Source of the DNA: Rhodococcus rhodnii
Lineage (GTDB): Bacteria > Actinomycetota > Actinomycetes > Mycobacteriales > Pseudonocardiaceae
Direction: 5' to 3'
Length of the DNA: 64,000 nucleotides
Assembly (NCBI GenBank): GCA_000720375.1
Contig: JOAA01000018.1
Location: 255,286 to 319,285, forward strand
Part shown: positions 36,194 through 45,175 of the stretch, one piece after another
Layout: every line of letters starts with the position of its first letter
Position numbering within the stretch: position 1 is the stretch's first letter
Notes under the pieces: model-generated
The model's input: the letters and a program-made list of their open reading frames with translations, nothing else
Told to the model about the DNA's origin: nothing
Databases searched by the model: none
Position numbers and translations under genes: made by a program

Positions 36194-36835
36194 TCACGAG
36201 GTCACGGATGGCTGGCTTGCGAAGTCACCCTCAATGAAAGCGGGTCTGGCATGGGTGGGTACGTAGAGCCAGCCGGAGTCCCATGTGGTCGAGTTCCGTT
36301 TGGTCATGAACGTTGTGAAGTTGAGCGGGTCGATGCCGTCGTAGTTGTGGCGGACGGTGGACTGGTATATGTCCTCTGACACGGCGAGAACGAGCGGGGC
36401 GGTTATGCTACGCAGGGCGCGCTTGGTCACGGGTGAATCGAGCAGGCGGGATGCGATGTCGAGTGTTTCGCCGAAGGGCGCACGGGTGTCGTAGTGCACT
36501 TCGCCGGCGTGCAGGACGGCGCGGAAGCGGAGCCGGTCCGCGGGGTGGCACGCGTTGTGCTCGTCGATCAGCCGGGCCAGCGTCGGGACGACGGACTGCA
36601 GCAGCAAGGTCTTCGGCACCCGGTCGATCGGGCGGAGCAACGCGAAGAGACCGTCCCCCCGGTCGAGGAACGGGTCGTGGTCGTCCGGAGTTATGTCACT
36701 ACGGGCGAACGCCGTCGTGACGAGGTCGTACATGGCGTTGCGCATCCGCGCCTTCGCGCTGTTGTTCAGCTTTGTCGAACTCTCGACGTCGACCCCGAAG
36801 ACGTTGCGGTAGCAAGGTTGTTCTTTGCTGATCAT
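36194..36835 (-). CDS. Nucleotidyl-cyclase-fold protein
   Basis: A 213-residue single-domain protein with a class III cyclase-like core: YRNVFGVDVESSTKLNNSAK (first metal Asp region), PFLDRGDGLFALL (second), LRFRAVLHAGEVHYDTRAPF and GETLDIASRLLDSPVTKRAL. This variant is widespread in Streptomyces and relatives without a transmembrane part. The substrate-selecting residues of true adenylate cyclases are not evident, so catalysis is doubtful. It is near the two-component system, same strand, separated by 45 bases. Confidence 0.7.
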   Translation of the reverse strand: MISKEQPCYRNVFGVDVESSTKLNNSAKARMRNAMYDLVTTAFARSDITPDDHDPFLDRGDGLFALLRPIDRVPKTLLLQSVVPTLARLIDEHNACHPADRLRFRAVLHAGEVHYDTRAPFGETLDIASRLLDSPVTKRALRSITAPLVLAVSEDIYQSTVRHNYDGIDPLNFTTFMTKRNSTTWDSGWLYVPTHARPAFIEGDFASQPSVTS

Positions 36836-36880
36836 GTCAGAGACGTTGTCCTTCCCACCTTCCCAGGCGACAGAGCGAGA

Positions 36881-37606
36881 TCACCCGGGATCACCCGAAC
36901 TGCCGGGAGCCGGCTCGCCCGGCTGGAATCCGTTGGCACGAGCCAACTCGACAGCCGCCTCACGGCTCGGCACACCCAGCTTGGTGCGGATGTTCGTCCA
37001 GTAGTTGGCCACCGTTTTCGGCGCTAGGCTCAGCTTCGCGGCGATCTGCCTGTCGGTGGCACCGGCCGCGGCCAGGGTGAGTTGCTCGTTCTCCCGCGTG
37101 CCGAGCTCGGAGAACGACGTGAACCCGTTCCTGGCGTGGGGAAGGATCTTCTTCACGACCTCGCTGGCTTCGCGGTTGAGCACCGCGATCCCCTGCGCGG
37201 TCAGCCGGACGACATGGATCACCTCGTCCGGTTCGCCATCCTTCGAGACGTAGGACCGCGCGCCGGCCTTGAGGGCCTCGCGCACCCGTTCCTCGTCGTC
37301 GAACATCGTGATCACGGCGATGTTCGCGGCCGGCCAGTCCTGCCGGATCTCGGTGATCGCCTGGGCGCCGCAGTAGGTCGCCCGCATGCCGGACGTCCAC
37401 GGCAGGTGGAGGTCCATCAGGACCACCGAAGGACGTAACCTGAGCACCTCCCGGACAGCTTCAGCCGCGTTGTCGAACTCCGCGATCACCGTGATCGCGG
37501 AGTCGGTCTCGAACTGGGAACGCAGTCCCTTCCGGTACAGGGGGTGGTTCTCGACGATCACGACGCTGAGACTCGCGTCCGCCGGCGCTCCTGGTTCATC
37601 GGTCAT
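36881..37606 (-). CDS. NarL/LuxR-type response regulator
   Basis: A 241-residue regulator. The receiver (VVIVENHPLYRKGLRSQFET, phosphoacceptor Asp in SVVLMDLHLPW, ITMFDDEERV, SYVSKDGEPD with the conserved Lys) is followed by a LuxR helix-turn-helix (TRENEQLTLAAAGATDRQIA, AKLSLAPKTVANYWTNIRTK). The start ATG 37606 overlaps the end of the histidine kinase gene by 11 bases, so the pair is co-translated. Confidence 0.93.
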   Translation of the reverse strand: MTDEPGAPADASLSVVIVENHPLYRKGLRSQFETDSAITVIAEFDNAAEAVREVLRLRPSVVLMDLHLPWTSGMRATYCGAQAITEIRQDWPAANIAVITMFDDEERVREALKAGARSYVSKDGEPDEVIHVVRLTAQGIAVLNREASEVVKKILPHARNGFTSFSELGTRENEQLTLAAAGATDRQIAAKLSLAPKTVANYWTNIRTKLGVPSREAAVELARANGFQPGEPAPGSSGDPG

Positions 37607-39578
37607 CTGGTTCCCCGTGATGTGTGACTGTGGCGGTGGGTTCATCGACGGGAAGGATCGCGACGATCCGGGTCCCCCTGCGGAGGCGCTCTGTCCGCAA
37701 CGAACCGCCCCATTTCTCGCAGCGCCTACGCATCGACTCGAGCCCGACGCCGGGCACGGCGTCCAGCGGGATGCCGACGCCGTCGTCGACGATGTCGATC
37801 TCGAGCCGGTCGGTGTGCCGGACGAGCCGGACCTCGCAGGCTGACGCACGGGCGTGTTCGGCGACGTTGCTCAGTGCCGCGCTGACGATCCGGTAGGCCT
37901 CGTCCTCGACGTTCGCGGGCAGCCGGTTGAGCATGCCGACCGGCGTGATGGTCACCGCAAGGTCCGCGCTCGTGAACTTCGCGGCGCGCCGCCGTATGGT
38001 CTCGACGAGGCCTGCATGCAGTCCGTGCGGCCGCACGGATCGGACGGCATGGCGGATCTCGGCGAGCACGTTCGTGAGGTCCTCGACGATCTGGCCAAGT
38101 TTCCTGCCGAGGTGGATGTCCGCGCTGGCGAGCGTCCGCCGTAATGCGTCGATCTGAAGCCGCACCGCGGCCACACCCGGCGCCACGTTGTCGTGCACCT
38201 CGCCGGTGATGTAAACGAGATCCTCGACATGTTCCTCACCGACCCGTTGGAGTTCCTTCGCGAGCTTGGCCGACCTGGCCGCGAAGGCGGTTTGGCGGGC
38301 GAGGACGACGAGCAGACGCCGCTCGCTTCGCCGCAGGCCTTCCTCAGGCGCGCGTGCCTCGACAACGAGTGCGCCCATGTCGTCACCGTTGTATCTGAGC
38401 GGAAACGTGACCTGGGGCCATTGCCGGCTGGCGCCGCTCGTGGCGAGCATGCTGTCCACCCGCACTGCCACGTAAGGCAGCTTGAGCCCGTTGCCAACCG
38501 ACCGGGCGATCGTCCTGAACACCTCGTCTGGCTGGAGCAGGTTCTCGAGCTGCTCGCCGAGTCGCGAGAGCATGCGGTAAGGGTCGGCGCTGTCGCCGTA
38601 CAGCCAGCGGTCCAGCTGTGTCCGAAGTCGCCGGTGGAGCGGGGCCAGCAACAGCACCACCACCATGGTGCCGATGACGTCCCCCGGGGTCGGCGGCGTG
38701 GTGAAGACCATGACGGTGACCGTGTACGCGCCGGCGAGGATGATCGTGAGCGCCCCGAACAGGATGGATCGGTGGATGAGCAGATCGATGTCGTAGAGGC
38801 CGTACCGGAGGATCGCGATCAAGGTGGCAGCCGGGAACGCGGCGGCGAACACCGCCCACGAGACCCACAGCGTGCCGGGGCCGGCCATCTCGAGGGCCAG
38901 TGTGGGCGCGAGCAGAGCCGTGCAGCCGACCGACCAGACGAGCAGACGTCGTTCGTCGCGGGCGGCGCGACGCCACCGGACGAGAAGGGAGATAAGGGAA
39001 CCGACCAGTGCGGCGAAGAGACAGCCGATGCCGATCGCGGTGACGACGACGGGCAGACCGCCTGTCGCTGTGCCTGCCACGCCGGCATCCCAGAAAGTGA
39101 CAGGTGCCGACCACGAAGCCCACCCGATACCGATCATGGGCAGCACAAGGCCGATCGCGGCCACGACGAGGACCGGCCACCAGCGCGCCGAAGTCAGCCG
39201 GCCGTCAGGAAAGACGATGGCCAGCACCGGCAAGAGGGAATAGCTGGGCCACCACGACCATGTGCTCACCCAGGCCGGGAAGAACCAGGTGGACATGGCC
39301 TGCGTACCTACTGTGAGCGCACTGCACAAGCCGATCACCAGGATCAGCCAGCCGACGGCGTTGCGCGGCGCGTACGCCACGATGCGCACTCCCAGCAGCG
39401 TGCATGCCACGGCCACCACCCAGTGCCGCAGGTGGGCAGCCGACCCAGTTCCCAGGTCGAGCAGCTGTGTGGCGGCGGCGGCCACCAGGCATGCCACCGC
39501 CACCACCGCGAGCAGGCGGGAGACGAGCAATTCCTTGCTGGGGCCGGAAAAACTCAGGAAAGCTGGGTAGCTTCGCAC
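37596..39578 (-). CDS. Membrane sensor histidine kinase (HisKA_3 type)
   Basis: A 660-residue sensor kinase. About ten membrane helices fill residues 18-300, a GAF-like domain follows (about 340-440), and the dimerisation helix carries the phosphoacceptor His in ITGEVHDNVAPGVAAVRLQI. The HATPase_c domain has the N box (ALSNVAEHARASACEVRLVR), DIVDDGVGIP and GLESMRRRCEKWGGSL. Start GTG 39578 has a GAGGGGG site. It pairs with the response regulator that overlaps its 3' end. The many helices suggest that it senses a membrane or hydrophobic signal. Confidence 0.92.
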   Translation of the reverse strand: MRSYPAFLSFSGPSKELLVSRLLAVVAVACLVAAAATQLLDLGTGSAAHLRHWVVAVACTLLGVRIVAYAPRNAVGWLILVIGLCSALTVGTQAMSTWFFPAWVSTWSWWPSYSLLPVLAIVFPDGRLTSARWWPVLVVAAIGLVLPMIGIGWASWSAPVTFWDAGVAGTATGGLPVVVTAIGIGCLFAALVGSLISLLVRWRRAARDERRLLVWSVGCTALLAPTLALEMAGPGTLWVSWAVFAAAFPAATLIAILRYGLYDIDLLIHRSILFGALTIILAGAYTVTVMVFTTPPTPGDVIGTMVVVLLLAPLHRRLRTQLDRWLYGDSADPYRMLSRLGEQLENLLQPDEVFRTIARSVGNGLKLPYVAVRVDSMLATSGASRQWPQVTFPLRYNGDDMGALVVEARAPEEGLRRSERRLLVVLARQTAFAARSAKLAKELQRVGEEHVEDLVYITGEVHDNVAPGVAAVRLQIDALRRTLASADIHLGRKLGQIVEDLTNVLAEIRHAVRSVRPHGLHAGLVETIRRRAAKFTSADLAVTITPVGMLNRLPANVEDEAYRIVSAALSNVAEHARASACEVRLVRHTDRLEIDIVDDGVGIPLDAVPGVGLESMRRRCEKWGGSLRTERLRRGTRIVAILPVDEPTATVTHHGEPDDR

Positions 39579-39606
39579 GTGTGTCCCCCTCGAACGGTAG
39601 TCGCCG

Positions 39607-39948
39607 TCAGCTGCCGGTGATCCAGTGCCACAGGTTGTGGCACGGCGAACCGCTGTCGAGGACGGTCATGTCCCCACTGGGACGACTCCGGGCAACCAGC
39701 TCGGCACGCATCTGCTCGAGCGTGGGCAGCGGCATGGCGTCCAGTTCGGACCGGTGGTTGGCCTGGAGCCAGCGAAGGCCTTCCTGGACCCGTCGCAGTG
39801 GCGCCGGCACCGCGACGTGCGGTCCGTGGAAGTGGGCGTTGTCCTGCGGCGCGGACGCGGCGTACACCTCAAGCGTGCGGTACCAGATCTCGAGGTCCCC
39901 GCGCCCGGGCTGCCAGAGGGGCGATCGGCCTTCCGCGGTCGTGGACAT
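39607..39948 (-). CDS. Small protein upstream of the sensor kinase, unknown
   Basis: A 113-residue protein with no signal peptide (TTAEGRSPLWQPGRGDLEIW, YRTLEVYAASAPQDNAHFHG, APLRRVQEGLRWLQANHRSE, GSPCHNLWHWITGS). AAGGAG precedes the start; ATG 39951 or 39948 are both possible, the latter better spaced. The stop lies 29 bases before the kinase start, so it is probably the first gene of the operon. The His/Trp/Cys-rich C-terminus is unusual. It could be a signal precursor or accessory protein for the kinase, which is speculation. Confidence 0.6.
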   Translation of the reverse strand: MSTTAEGRSPLWQPGRGDLEIWYRTLEVYAASAPQDNAHFHGPHVAVPAPLRRVQEGLRWLQANHRSELDAMPLPTLEQMRAELVARSRPSGDMTVLDSGSPCHNLWHWITGS

Positions 39949-40096
39949 CATGTTCTCCTTTGTGGTCTGAAGGGCCCGATGTGTTTGCAGCGTGGACATC
40001 CCGGGCTCCCAGGAGACAGAGAGCAGAACTCCCGGTTGGCTGGGAACGCGTGCGTGCGTGTCCGGACTGCCGATGAGCGCCTTTCCAGGAATGGCC

Positions 40097-40419
40097 GGAT
40101 TATTCGCGAACGACCCGTCGGGGTGATCACTGTTGCGCAGCATGGTGCCCTATTCAATACGCGTCGGCAACTTTCTTTCACACGCGTGTCAGGCCCGGAA
40201 TAATCCCGGCCTGACTTTCCATCTAATACGCCGTCACTCAGGAATATTCCACGAGAATAATCCGGGCACCGAGCGATTCCGGCCCGGCCAAGCAATCGAT
40301 CAGCCGCCACGCTCGCGATTAAGATCCTTTGTCCACGTTTTGCCCACTGCAGGTCACATGTCGGCCGTCGATCCGATGAACGGGTTGCCCCGGGATTATT
40401 CCGGCGGCAGGATTATTCC
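40097..40419. promoter_or_regulatory. Cluster of six GGAATAATCC/GGATTATTCC sites
   Basis: Sites at 40097 (GGATTATTCG), 40197 (GGAATAATCC), 40241 (GGAATATTCC), 40254 (AGAATAATCC), 40393 and 40410 (both GGATTATTCC). The two orientations are exact reverse complements. They fill the gap between the divergent 39607-39948 gene and the DUF397 gene; the last pair, 17 bases apart, lies 32-58 bases before ATG 40451. Such AT-rich decamers stand out in this GC-rich DNA and suggest sites for a regulator encoded nearby. Confidence 0.65.
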
Positions 40420-40450
40420 AACGTCCACGGCGTCGTTGGGAGGAACCGCC

Positions 40451-40651
40451 ATGGCGGCTGACGTGCGAGACATCAACTCCAGCCGGATCTGGCTCAGGTC
40501 GAGCCGCTGCACCCCGGGAAAGAACTGCGTAGAGGTGGGCCACACGGAGGCCGGCGTGATCATTCGCGACTCGAAGAGCAAGACCGCCCTCCATGCACTG
40601 AACAACGTCTCATGGACGGCATTCCTGACACACTGTCGAACACTGGGCTGA
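40451..40651 (+). CDS. DUF397 protein
   Basis: A 66-residue protein of the DUF397 family: WLRSSRCTPGKNCVEVGHTE, AGVIIRDSKSKTALHALNNV, SWTAFLTHC. ATG 40451 has a GGGAGG site. DUF397 proteins pair with XRE/DUF5753 regulators in Streptomyces (BldB/WhiJ-like systems controlling development and antibiotic production) and may act as antitoxin-like partners. The matching regulator is next (40751). The promoter region carries the GGAATAATCC sites. Confidence 0.9.
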   Translation: MAADVRDINSSRIWLRSSRCTPGKNCVEVGHTEAGVIIRDSKSKTALHALNNVSWTAFLTHCRTLG

Positions 40652-40750
40652 CGCGGCATTCAAGCGCGAACACCACATTCCGCATCCCCAGAGTGATCGT
40701 TGTCAGAACCCCGCAACATCACTATTGTCGCCGTCAACCTCCACTAACGA

Positions 40751-41620
40751 GTGAACGGTGACTTTCGGGTGAACGAAGATGCCGCTGCCCGTCGAACGCA
40801 GCTGGGCCGACTCCTGCGTCGAGCACGCGAAGCAGCCCAGCCCCGACTCACTCAGACGGCAGTGGGCGAGAGAATCGGATGCGGCCAGGCCAAGATCAAC
40901 AAGATCGAGACCAAGCTCGTCCGGGTCGACCCGCCAGACCTGGAGAAACTCATCCAGTTGTACAAGGTTGCGCCGGACGAGGCGGCGGAGCTGCGCATGC
41001 TGGCCGAACTCGACCAGCAGGACGGCCCGCCGCGGACGAAGTACGCGGACACGATGGCGGCGTTCGGCATGCTCAGCGAGGTCGAACCGGAGGCGCGCGA
41101 GATACGGTGCTGGCACAGCGAGCGCATACCCGGGCCGTTGCAGTCCGAGATGTATGTCCTTAAGCAGCACGGGCTCACACTCGCGGACAGCAGCGCGATC
41201 ACGCACGTACTACGCGAATGGAAGGCCCGTACCAAGGTATTCACCTTACCCAATCCGCCTTCGTACAACGTGATCTTCAGCGAGTCGTCGCTGCATCGGA
41301 TGCCGGGCGGCCGCACCCCTGAAATAGTGGTTGACCAGGTGGATCATCTCCTCGGCCTGATGGCCGCGCACAGTCAGCTGGATCTTCGGATTCTGACGTT
41401 CGATGCCGACATCCGCTTCGCGGACACCGATTTTCAGCATCTGATGTTCGACGGCGACTCTCCACACTGCGAATTCGTCTACATCGAGTATCCGGGTGGT
41501 TCGCGCAAGTGCAAGGCCGCGCATGAGCTGGAAAAATGCCGCGAGTACTGGGCAGACCTCAGCGCGGCGGCCCTTGACCCTGCGGCCAGCTGGGAATTCC
41601 TGAAAGGACTGATCAGGTAG
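40751..41620 (+). CDS. XRE-family regulator with DUF5753 domain (WhiJ-like)
   Basis: A 289-residue protein. The N-terminal helix-turn-helix (QLGRLLRRAREAAQPRLTQT, AVGERIGCGQAKINKIETKL) is followed by a DUF5753 domain with the typical WHSERIPGPLQSEMYVLKQH, ESSLHRMPGGRTPEIVVDQV, DHLLGLMAAHSQLDLRILTF and GDSPHCEFVYIEYPGGS. GTG 40751 is used; GTG 40769 is an alternative. It forms a pair with the DUF397 gene 99 bases upstream. Confidence 0.9.
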   Translation: MNGDFRVNEDAAARRTQLGRLLRRAREAAQPRLTQTAVGERIGCGQAKINKIETKLVRVDPPDLEKLIQLYKVAPDEAAELRMLAELDQQDGPPRTKYADTMAAFGMLSEVEPEAREIRCWHSERIPGPLQSEMYVLKQHGLTLADSSAITHVLREWKARTKVFTLPNPPSYNVIFSESSLHRMPGGRTPEIVVDQVDHLLGLMAAHSQLDLRILTFDADIRFADTDFQHLMFDGDSPHCEFVYIEYPGGSRKCKAAHELEKCREYWADLSAAALDPAASWEFLKGLIR

Positions 41621-41724
41621 TCAGCCGTCGACCCCCGAGTTGTCGTGTACACAATTGCCTGTATGCACCTGTCGACGAGATGTGTAAGATGAAAGCCCTC
41701 GGCATCTTTGAGGAAGGCCCCGTC

Positions 41725-42603
41725 GTGCCTGACCCGCGTTTACCAGCGACCACGTCAGCGAGAGTGGACCTGCAGCATCCCAGCGTTGCCCGTGTGTACG
41801 ACTTTCTACTGGGAGGTTCCGCTCACTGGGCGATGGACCGGTCGTTCGCCAATCAGGTTCTCGACCAGTTCCCCGAATTCCGTGACATTGCCAGGGCGAA
41901 CCGGATGCTGGTCCACCGCGTGGTAAGACATCTGGTCAAACGTGGTGTCCGGCAATTCGTTGACATCGGCTGCGGCGTGTTCAGCAGCGGAAACACACAC
42001 CAGATAGCGAACGCCGTCGCACCCGGCACCAAAGTCGTGTACGTGGACAACGACTCGGTCACGGTCGCCCACGCCGAGATTCTCCTCGACCAGGAAGGCG
42101 ATCCCGACCGGCACGTGGTCGTCAACGCCGACCTGCGACGTCCGGACGAGCTGTGGAACCAGGTCTGGAGCACGTACGTCCTGCGCCAGAACGAGCCGGT
42201 CGCGGTGCTGATGTTCTCAGCTCTGCACTCACTGCCCCCGCAGCACGGCGACCAAGATCCCGCCGCGCGGCTCATGGCCCACTACCGCGACCTGATCCCG
42301 CCCGGTTCGTATCTGGGCATGTCGCACATCACGAGCGAGGGCGTGCCAGCCGACCTGATCTCGAAACTCATTACCCTGCAACACTTGTGCGACGACTGGC
42401 AGATCGGCGAGGCATACTGCCGCTCGCACCGCGCAGTCAACGCCCTGCTCGGCGATTTCGACCTGATCCGGCCCGGCATGGTGTGGGCACCGCAGTGGCA
42501 CCCGGAGGAATCAGTCAGCAACGTGGACTTCCCTGAACCCAGCCATTCCGTCCTCTGGGCCGGAGTCGGGCGGAAGCGGCCGACCGGGCGGCAGCTCTCC
42601 TGA
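41725..42603 (+). CDS. S-adenosylmethionine-dependent methyltransferase, DUF574 family
   Basis: A protein of about 292 residues. It contains PSVARVYDFLLGGSAHWAMD, the family signature, and the SAM-binding loop VRQFVDIGCGVFSSGNTHQI, then VVYVDNDSVTVAHAEILL. DUF574 methyltransferases are numerous in actinomycetes and usually lie beside XRE/DUF397 regulators, as here. Substrate unknown. GTG 41725 follows GAGGAAGG; ATG 41680 and 41689 are alternatives. Confidence 0.85.
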   Translation: MPDPRLPATTSARVDLQHPSVARVYDFLLGGSAHWAMDRSFANQVLDQFPEFRDIARANRMLVHRVVRHLVKRGVRQFVDIGCGVFSSGNTHQIANAVAPGTKVVYVDNDSVTVAHAEILLDQEGDPDRHVVVNADLRRPDELWNQVWSTYVLRQNEPVAVLMFSALHSLPPQHGDQDPAARLMAHYRDLIPPGSYLGMSHITSEGVPADLISKLITLQHLCDDWQIGEAYCRSHRAVNALLGDFDLIRPGMVWAPQWHPEESVSNVDFPEPSHSVLWAGVGRKRPTGRQLS

Positions 42604-42615
42604 AAAGACCAACCT

Positions 42616-43292
42616 CTGCCGCTCGAAAAGTCGTCGCGCCTGGTCATGACACCTGAGTGCGCGGTGTCGATGTGGAAGAAGTCTGCCGCGAGGATGCCGC
42701 GGGCCTGGCTGGCCAGGAACTGTGTCCAGGTGGGACCAGTCCGGCGCGGAGCGGGATCGATCCCTGCCGTGCTGAGGATCTTCCATACGGTGGATGCGGC
42801 GATCGGGTGACCGAGCCTGGCGAGTTCGCCTTGGATTCTCCGGTGACCCCAGCGCGGGTTGTCATGGGCCACCTGGAGGACGAGCTTCTTGATCGTCGCG
42901 TGGGTGGGCGGCCGCCCGGCAGGGCGTCGGCGTGCGCTGTAGTCCCATTTCGCAGCGATGAACCTGCGGTGCCAGGCCAGGATTGTTGCCGGTTGGACGG
43001 GGAAGATCTCGTGCCAGCGGCGTCGGGGCAGCAGCGCGGACAGTGCGGCGAACCAGAACCGATCCGCCGGCTCGTACCGGACCTGACCGGTGATCTGGCG
43101 GCGCAGGACGGCGTTCTCGTGCCGGAGCACAAGCAGTTCGGCGTCCTTGGCGGTGTCACGGCGCAGCAACACCATCGGAACACACAGCAGTCGTCGGGTC
43201 AGTTGGTACAGCAGCGACACGATCACCAGACCATGATCTCAATGCCCTTGTCCTAGCGCCCTGACCAGGCGCGACGACTTCTCGAGCGGTAC
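42616..43292. mobile_element. Internally deleted insertion element with about 31-bp inverted repeats
   Basis: Left end 42616-42646 and right end 43262-43292 are inverted repeats differing at about three positions (inner part AAGTCGTCGCGCCTGGTCA on the left). Length 677 bp, too short for a working element of this family: the transposase inside lacks its C-terminal half. It belongs to the same end-sequence family as the MITE at 44894 and the fragment at 45930. Confidence 0.75.
42640..43226 (-). pseudogene. Truncated integrase-core transposase in the 42616-43292 element
   Basis: Reads [80 protein letters not shown] and STVWKILSTAGIDPAPRRTG, then ILAADFFHIDTA with the first catalytic Asp. It meets the element end right there, so the rest of the rve domain is deleted. 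Codons beyond this point are terminal-repeat sequence and methyltransferase antisense. Confidence 0.8.
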
Positions 43293-43619
43293 AGCATCGT
43301 TCCCTCGGTTCCCGAGTGAAGCGGCACCGATCGTAAGGCGCGTTAGCCAGACGATCAGGTGAGCTGACATCGAACGCATTGATCAAAATGCAGTTCTGAT
43401 CGACCCCGACCTTGGGTTGCAACCCCGAAACGTCGCCGAAAGTTGGACCCATCAGCATCAAACAAACTCTATACTGAGCGTTGATCAGGCCTGCACCGGC
43501 TGTGGTCATCGGGAGGGGTGCGGCACGCGGAAGGGAGTCCGTGTTGCCCATGTGTCGTCGCTGTTGATCGTTGGACGACCGCGACGTGACCCCATCCCTT
43601 TGGCCCTTGGGGAGGTCAG

Positions 43620-44492
43620 GTGCTGAAGCGTGTCATAGCGGCAATCGACGGATACGCAGCAGAGGCTGGCGTGATCGGGATAGCTGGAGCTGTCACTAGT
43701 CTTCTCGCCTTCGGCGGCATGCTAAGCGCACTATTCGGCAGTAGCGGAATTAAGGCCGCAGCCATCGTAGCTTCCATTGTTGGCATTCTCGGGTTATTCG
43801 CCCTGCTGCTCGCTAGCCGAAAGGACGTCCAACGCTTTCATCAACACGACAAGCGCCTACTCTCTCGATACTGCGACATCATCATTGAGGAACTTGACCC
43901 GGCATGGAGGATACTGTTCTGGGAACAGATTGACCTCCTGGAAAGCAATGGTGACACGACGGAAACGATCACTATCCACGCCCGCGTCGACTCTAAAGAG
44001 CTTCACTTCTTTCGCCTACGCTTTGGCTCACTCGGCGAGCCGCTGCCGGACAGGCTCAGGAAGCGCGTCACCGTCAAGGTTAGAAACGTTCTCATTGACG
44101 GAGTTGGTGGGACCAGATTCGACGCCACCACCTACTGGCTAGCCGACGGGCGAATCGAAGTTCTGGCACACTTCGACACACCAGCCCAGCATGGCAGTGA
44201 GGCAAAATTCTCAATGGAGGTCTATTGGCCAGCCAAGTCTGCACTTCTATTAAAACACCGGGAACCTGACCTATTTCGTATCCACTTTAGCAAAGTCATC
44301 GAGCTTGCCAGATACGTCGTCGTACTCCCAACAGGAGAAGACGCGTACTACGACCCGGTTGGATTTAGAAATGGAGAGAATGGTTGCGAGATATACGCAA
44401 GTCGCAACAGCTCCAACTTAGTGGAAGTGTCATTCGTAGCTCGCAACGTGGAACCAGATCGGTTGATTGGAATGCGCCTAGACCTCAAATAG
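43620..44492 (+). CDS. Low-GC two-helix membrane protein, unknown
   Basis: A 290-residue protein from GTG 43620 (GGGGAGG site). Two N-terminal membrane helices (about 16-40 and 45-65: GIAGAVTSLLAFGGMLSALF, AAAIVASIVGILGLFALLLA) are followed by a cytoplasmic domain of about 220 residues starting RKDVQRFHQHDKRLLSRYCD and rich in beta strands (ITIHARVDSKELHFFRLRFG, RIEVLAHFDTPAQ). Its GC content is visibly lower than that of neighbours, with A/T-ending codons, which signals recent acquisition. The plan is shared with some membrane effectors of defence systems, but no sequence family is recognised. Confidence 0.7.
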   Translation: MLKRVIAAIDGYAAEAGVIGIAGAVTSLLAFGGMLSALFGSSGIKAAAIVASIVGILGLFALLLASRKDVQRFHQHDKRLLSRYCDIIIEELDPAWRILFWEQIDLLESNGDTTETITIHARVDSKELHFFRLRFGSLGEPLPDRLRKRVTVKVRNVLIDGVGGTRFDATTYWLADGRIEVLAHFDTPAQHGSEAKFSMEVYWPAKSALLLKHREPDLFRIHFSKVIELARYVVVLPTGEDAYYDPVGFRNGENGCEIYASRNSSNLVEVSFVARNVEPDRLIGMRLDLK

Positions 44493-44893
44493 GGGATGCA
44501 CCCACTGTCGCCGGCGGGTGCATCGACTGCAGGCGCAGCTATTTATCGCCCGTATCGCCGCCGTCGCTTTCTCCACCTCGTAGCACAATATAACCTTTCG
44601 TTACGATGCAATTATTACAAACATCTAATCGCAAATGCAAACAGTCTTAGTTAAGCAGTCATGGTCGATGTCAACTAAGCTGTGCTTGGCGAGCTCGCAT
44701 GACCCGCTGAGCCAGCGAAACCGTACCTCATGACGATCTTGGTCATGCAGATGGCCGCTCGAGTGGCCATCTGGCTCAATCTGGTTTGACTCGCGTTCAT
44801 TGTCCGAACGCTACGTCTGGCATGGCCGCTGATCTCGGTGACTACAACAGCCTCGGCCGCAGCCTGCGACAGAGTCCGCTTGAGTCCGGTCCC
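44493..44893. other. No gene seen (401 bp)
   Basis: A/T-richer start (44560-44660) after the low-GC gene, then sequence without a recognisable coding frame up to the MITE. Confidence 0.45.
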
Positions 44894-45174
44894 GTACCGC
44901 TCGAAAAGTCATCGCTGCACGTCGAGCGGCGTAACTGTAACTGTGCTCGTTGATGAGGTTCTGAGGACGCTGGTGCGGAGCAGTCTGCGAGCCCTGGTGC
45001 GGGTATCGGACCTGCCGGCGATCTGGCTGAGGAGGACGGCGTTTGTGGTGACGGGGCACAAGCACTGCCTACGGTCTCATCTGCATCGCGCCGCCACGTA
45101 CCCGGTCATCAGCGGCGTCATCAACGAAGACCGATACCTGGTTTGACGTGCAGCGATGACTTTTCGAGCGGTAC
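44894..45174. mobile_element. MITE of 281 bp with perfect 30-bp terminal inverted repeats
   Basis: 44894-44923 and 45145-45174 are exact reverse complements, starting GTACCGCTCGAAAAGTCATC. The interior of about 220 bp has no transposase gene. The first 17 bases match the ends of the deleted element at 42616-43292 and the end at 46251, so it is a non-autonomous member of that family. It abuts a WD40 remnant on its right. Confidence 0.85.
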
Positions 45175-45175
45175 A

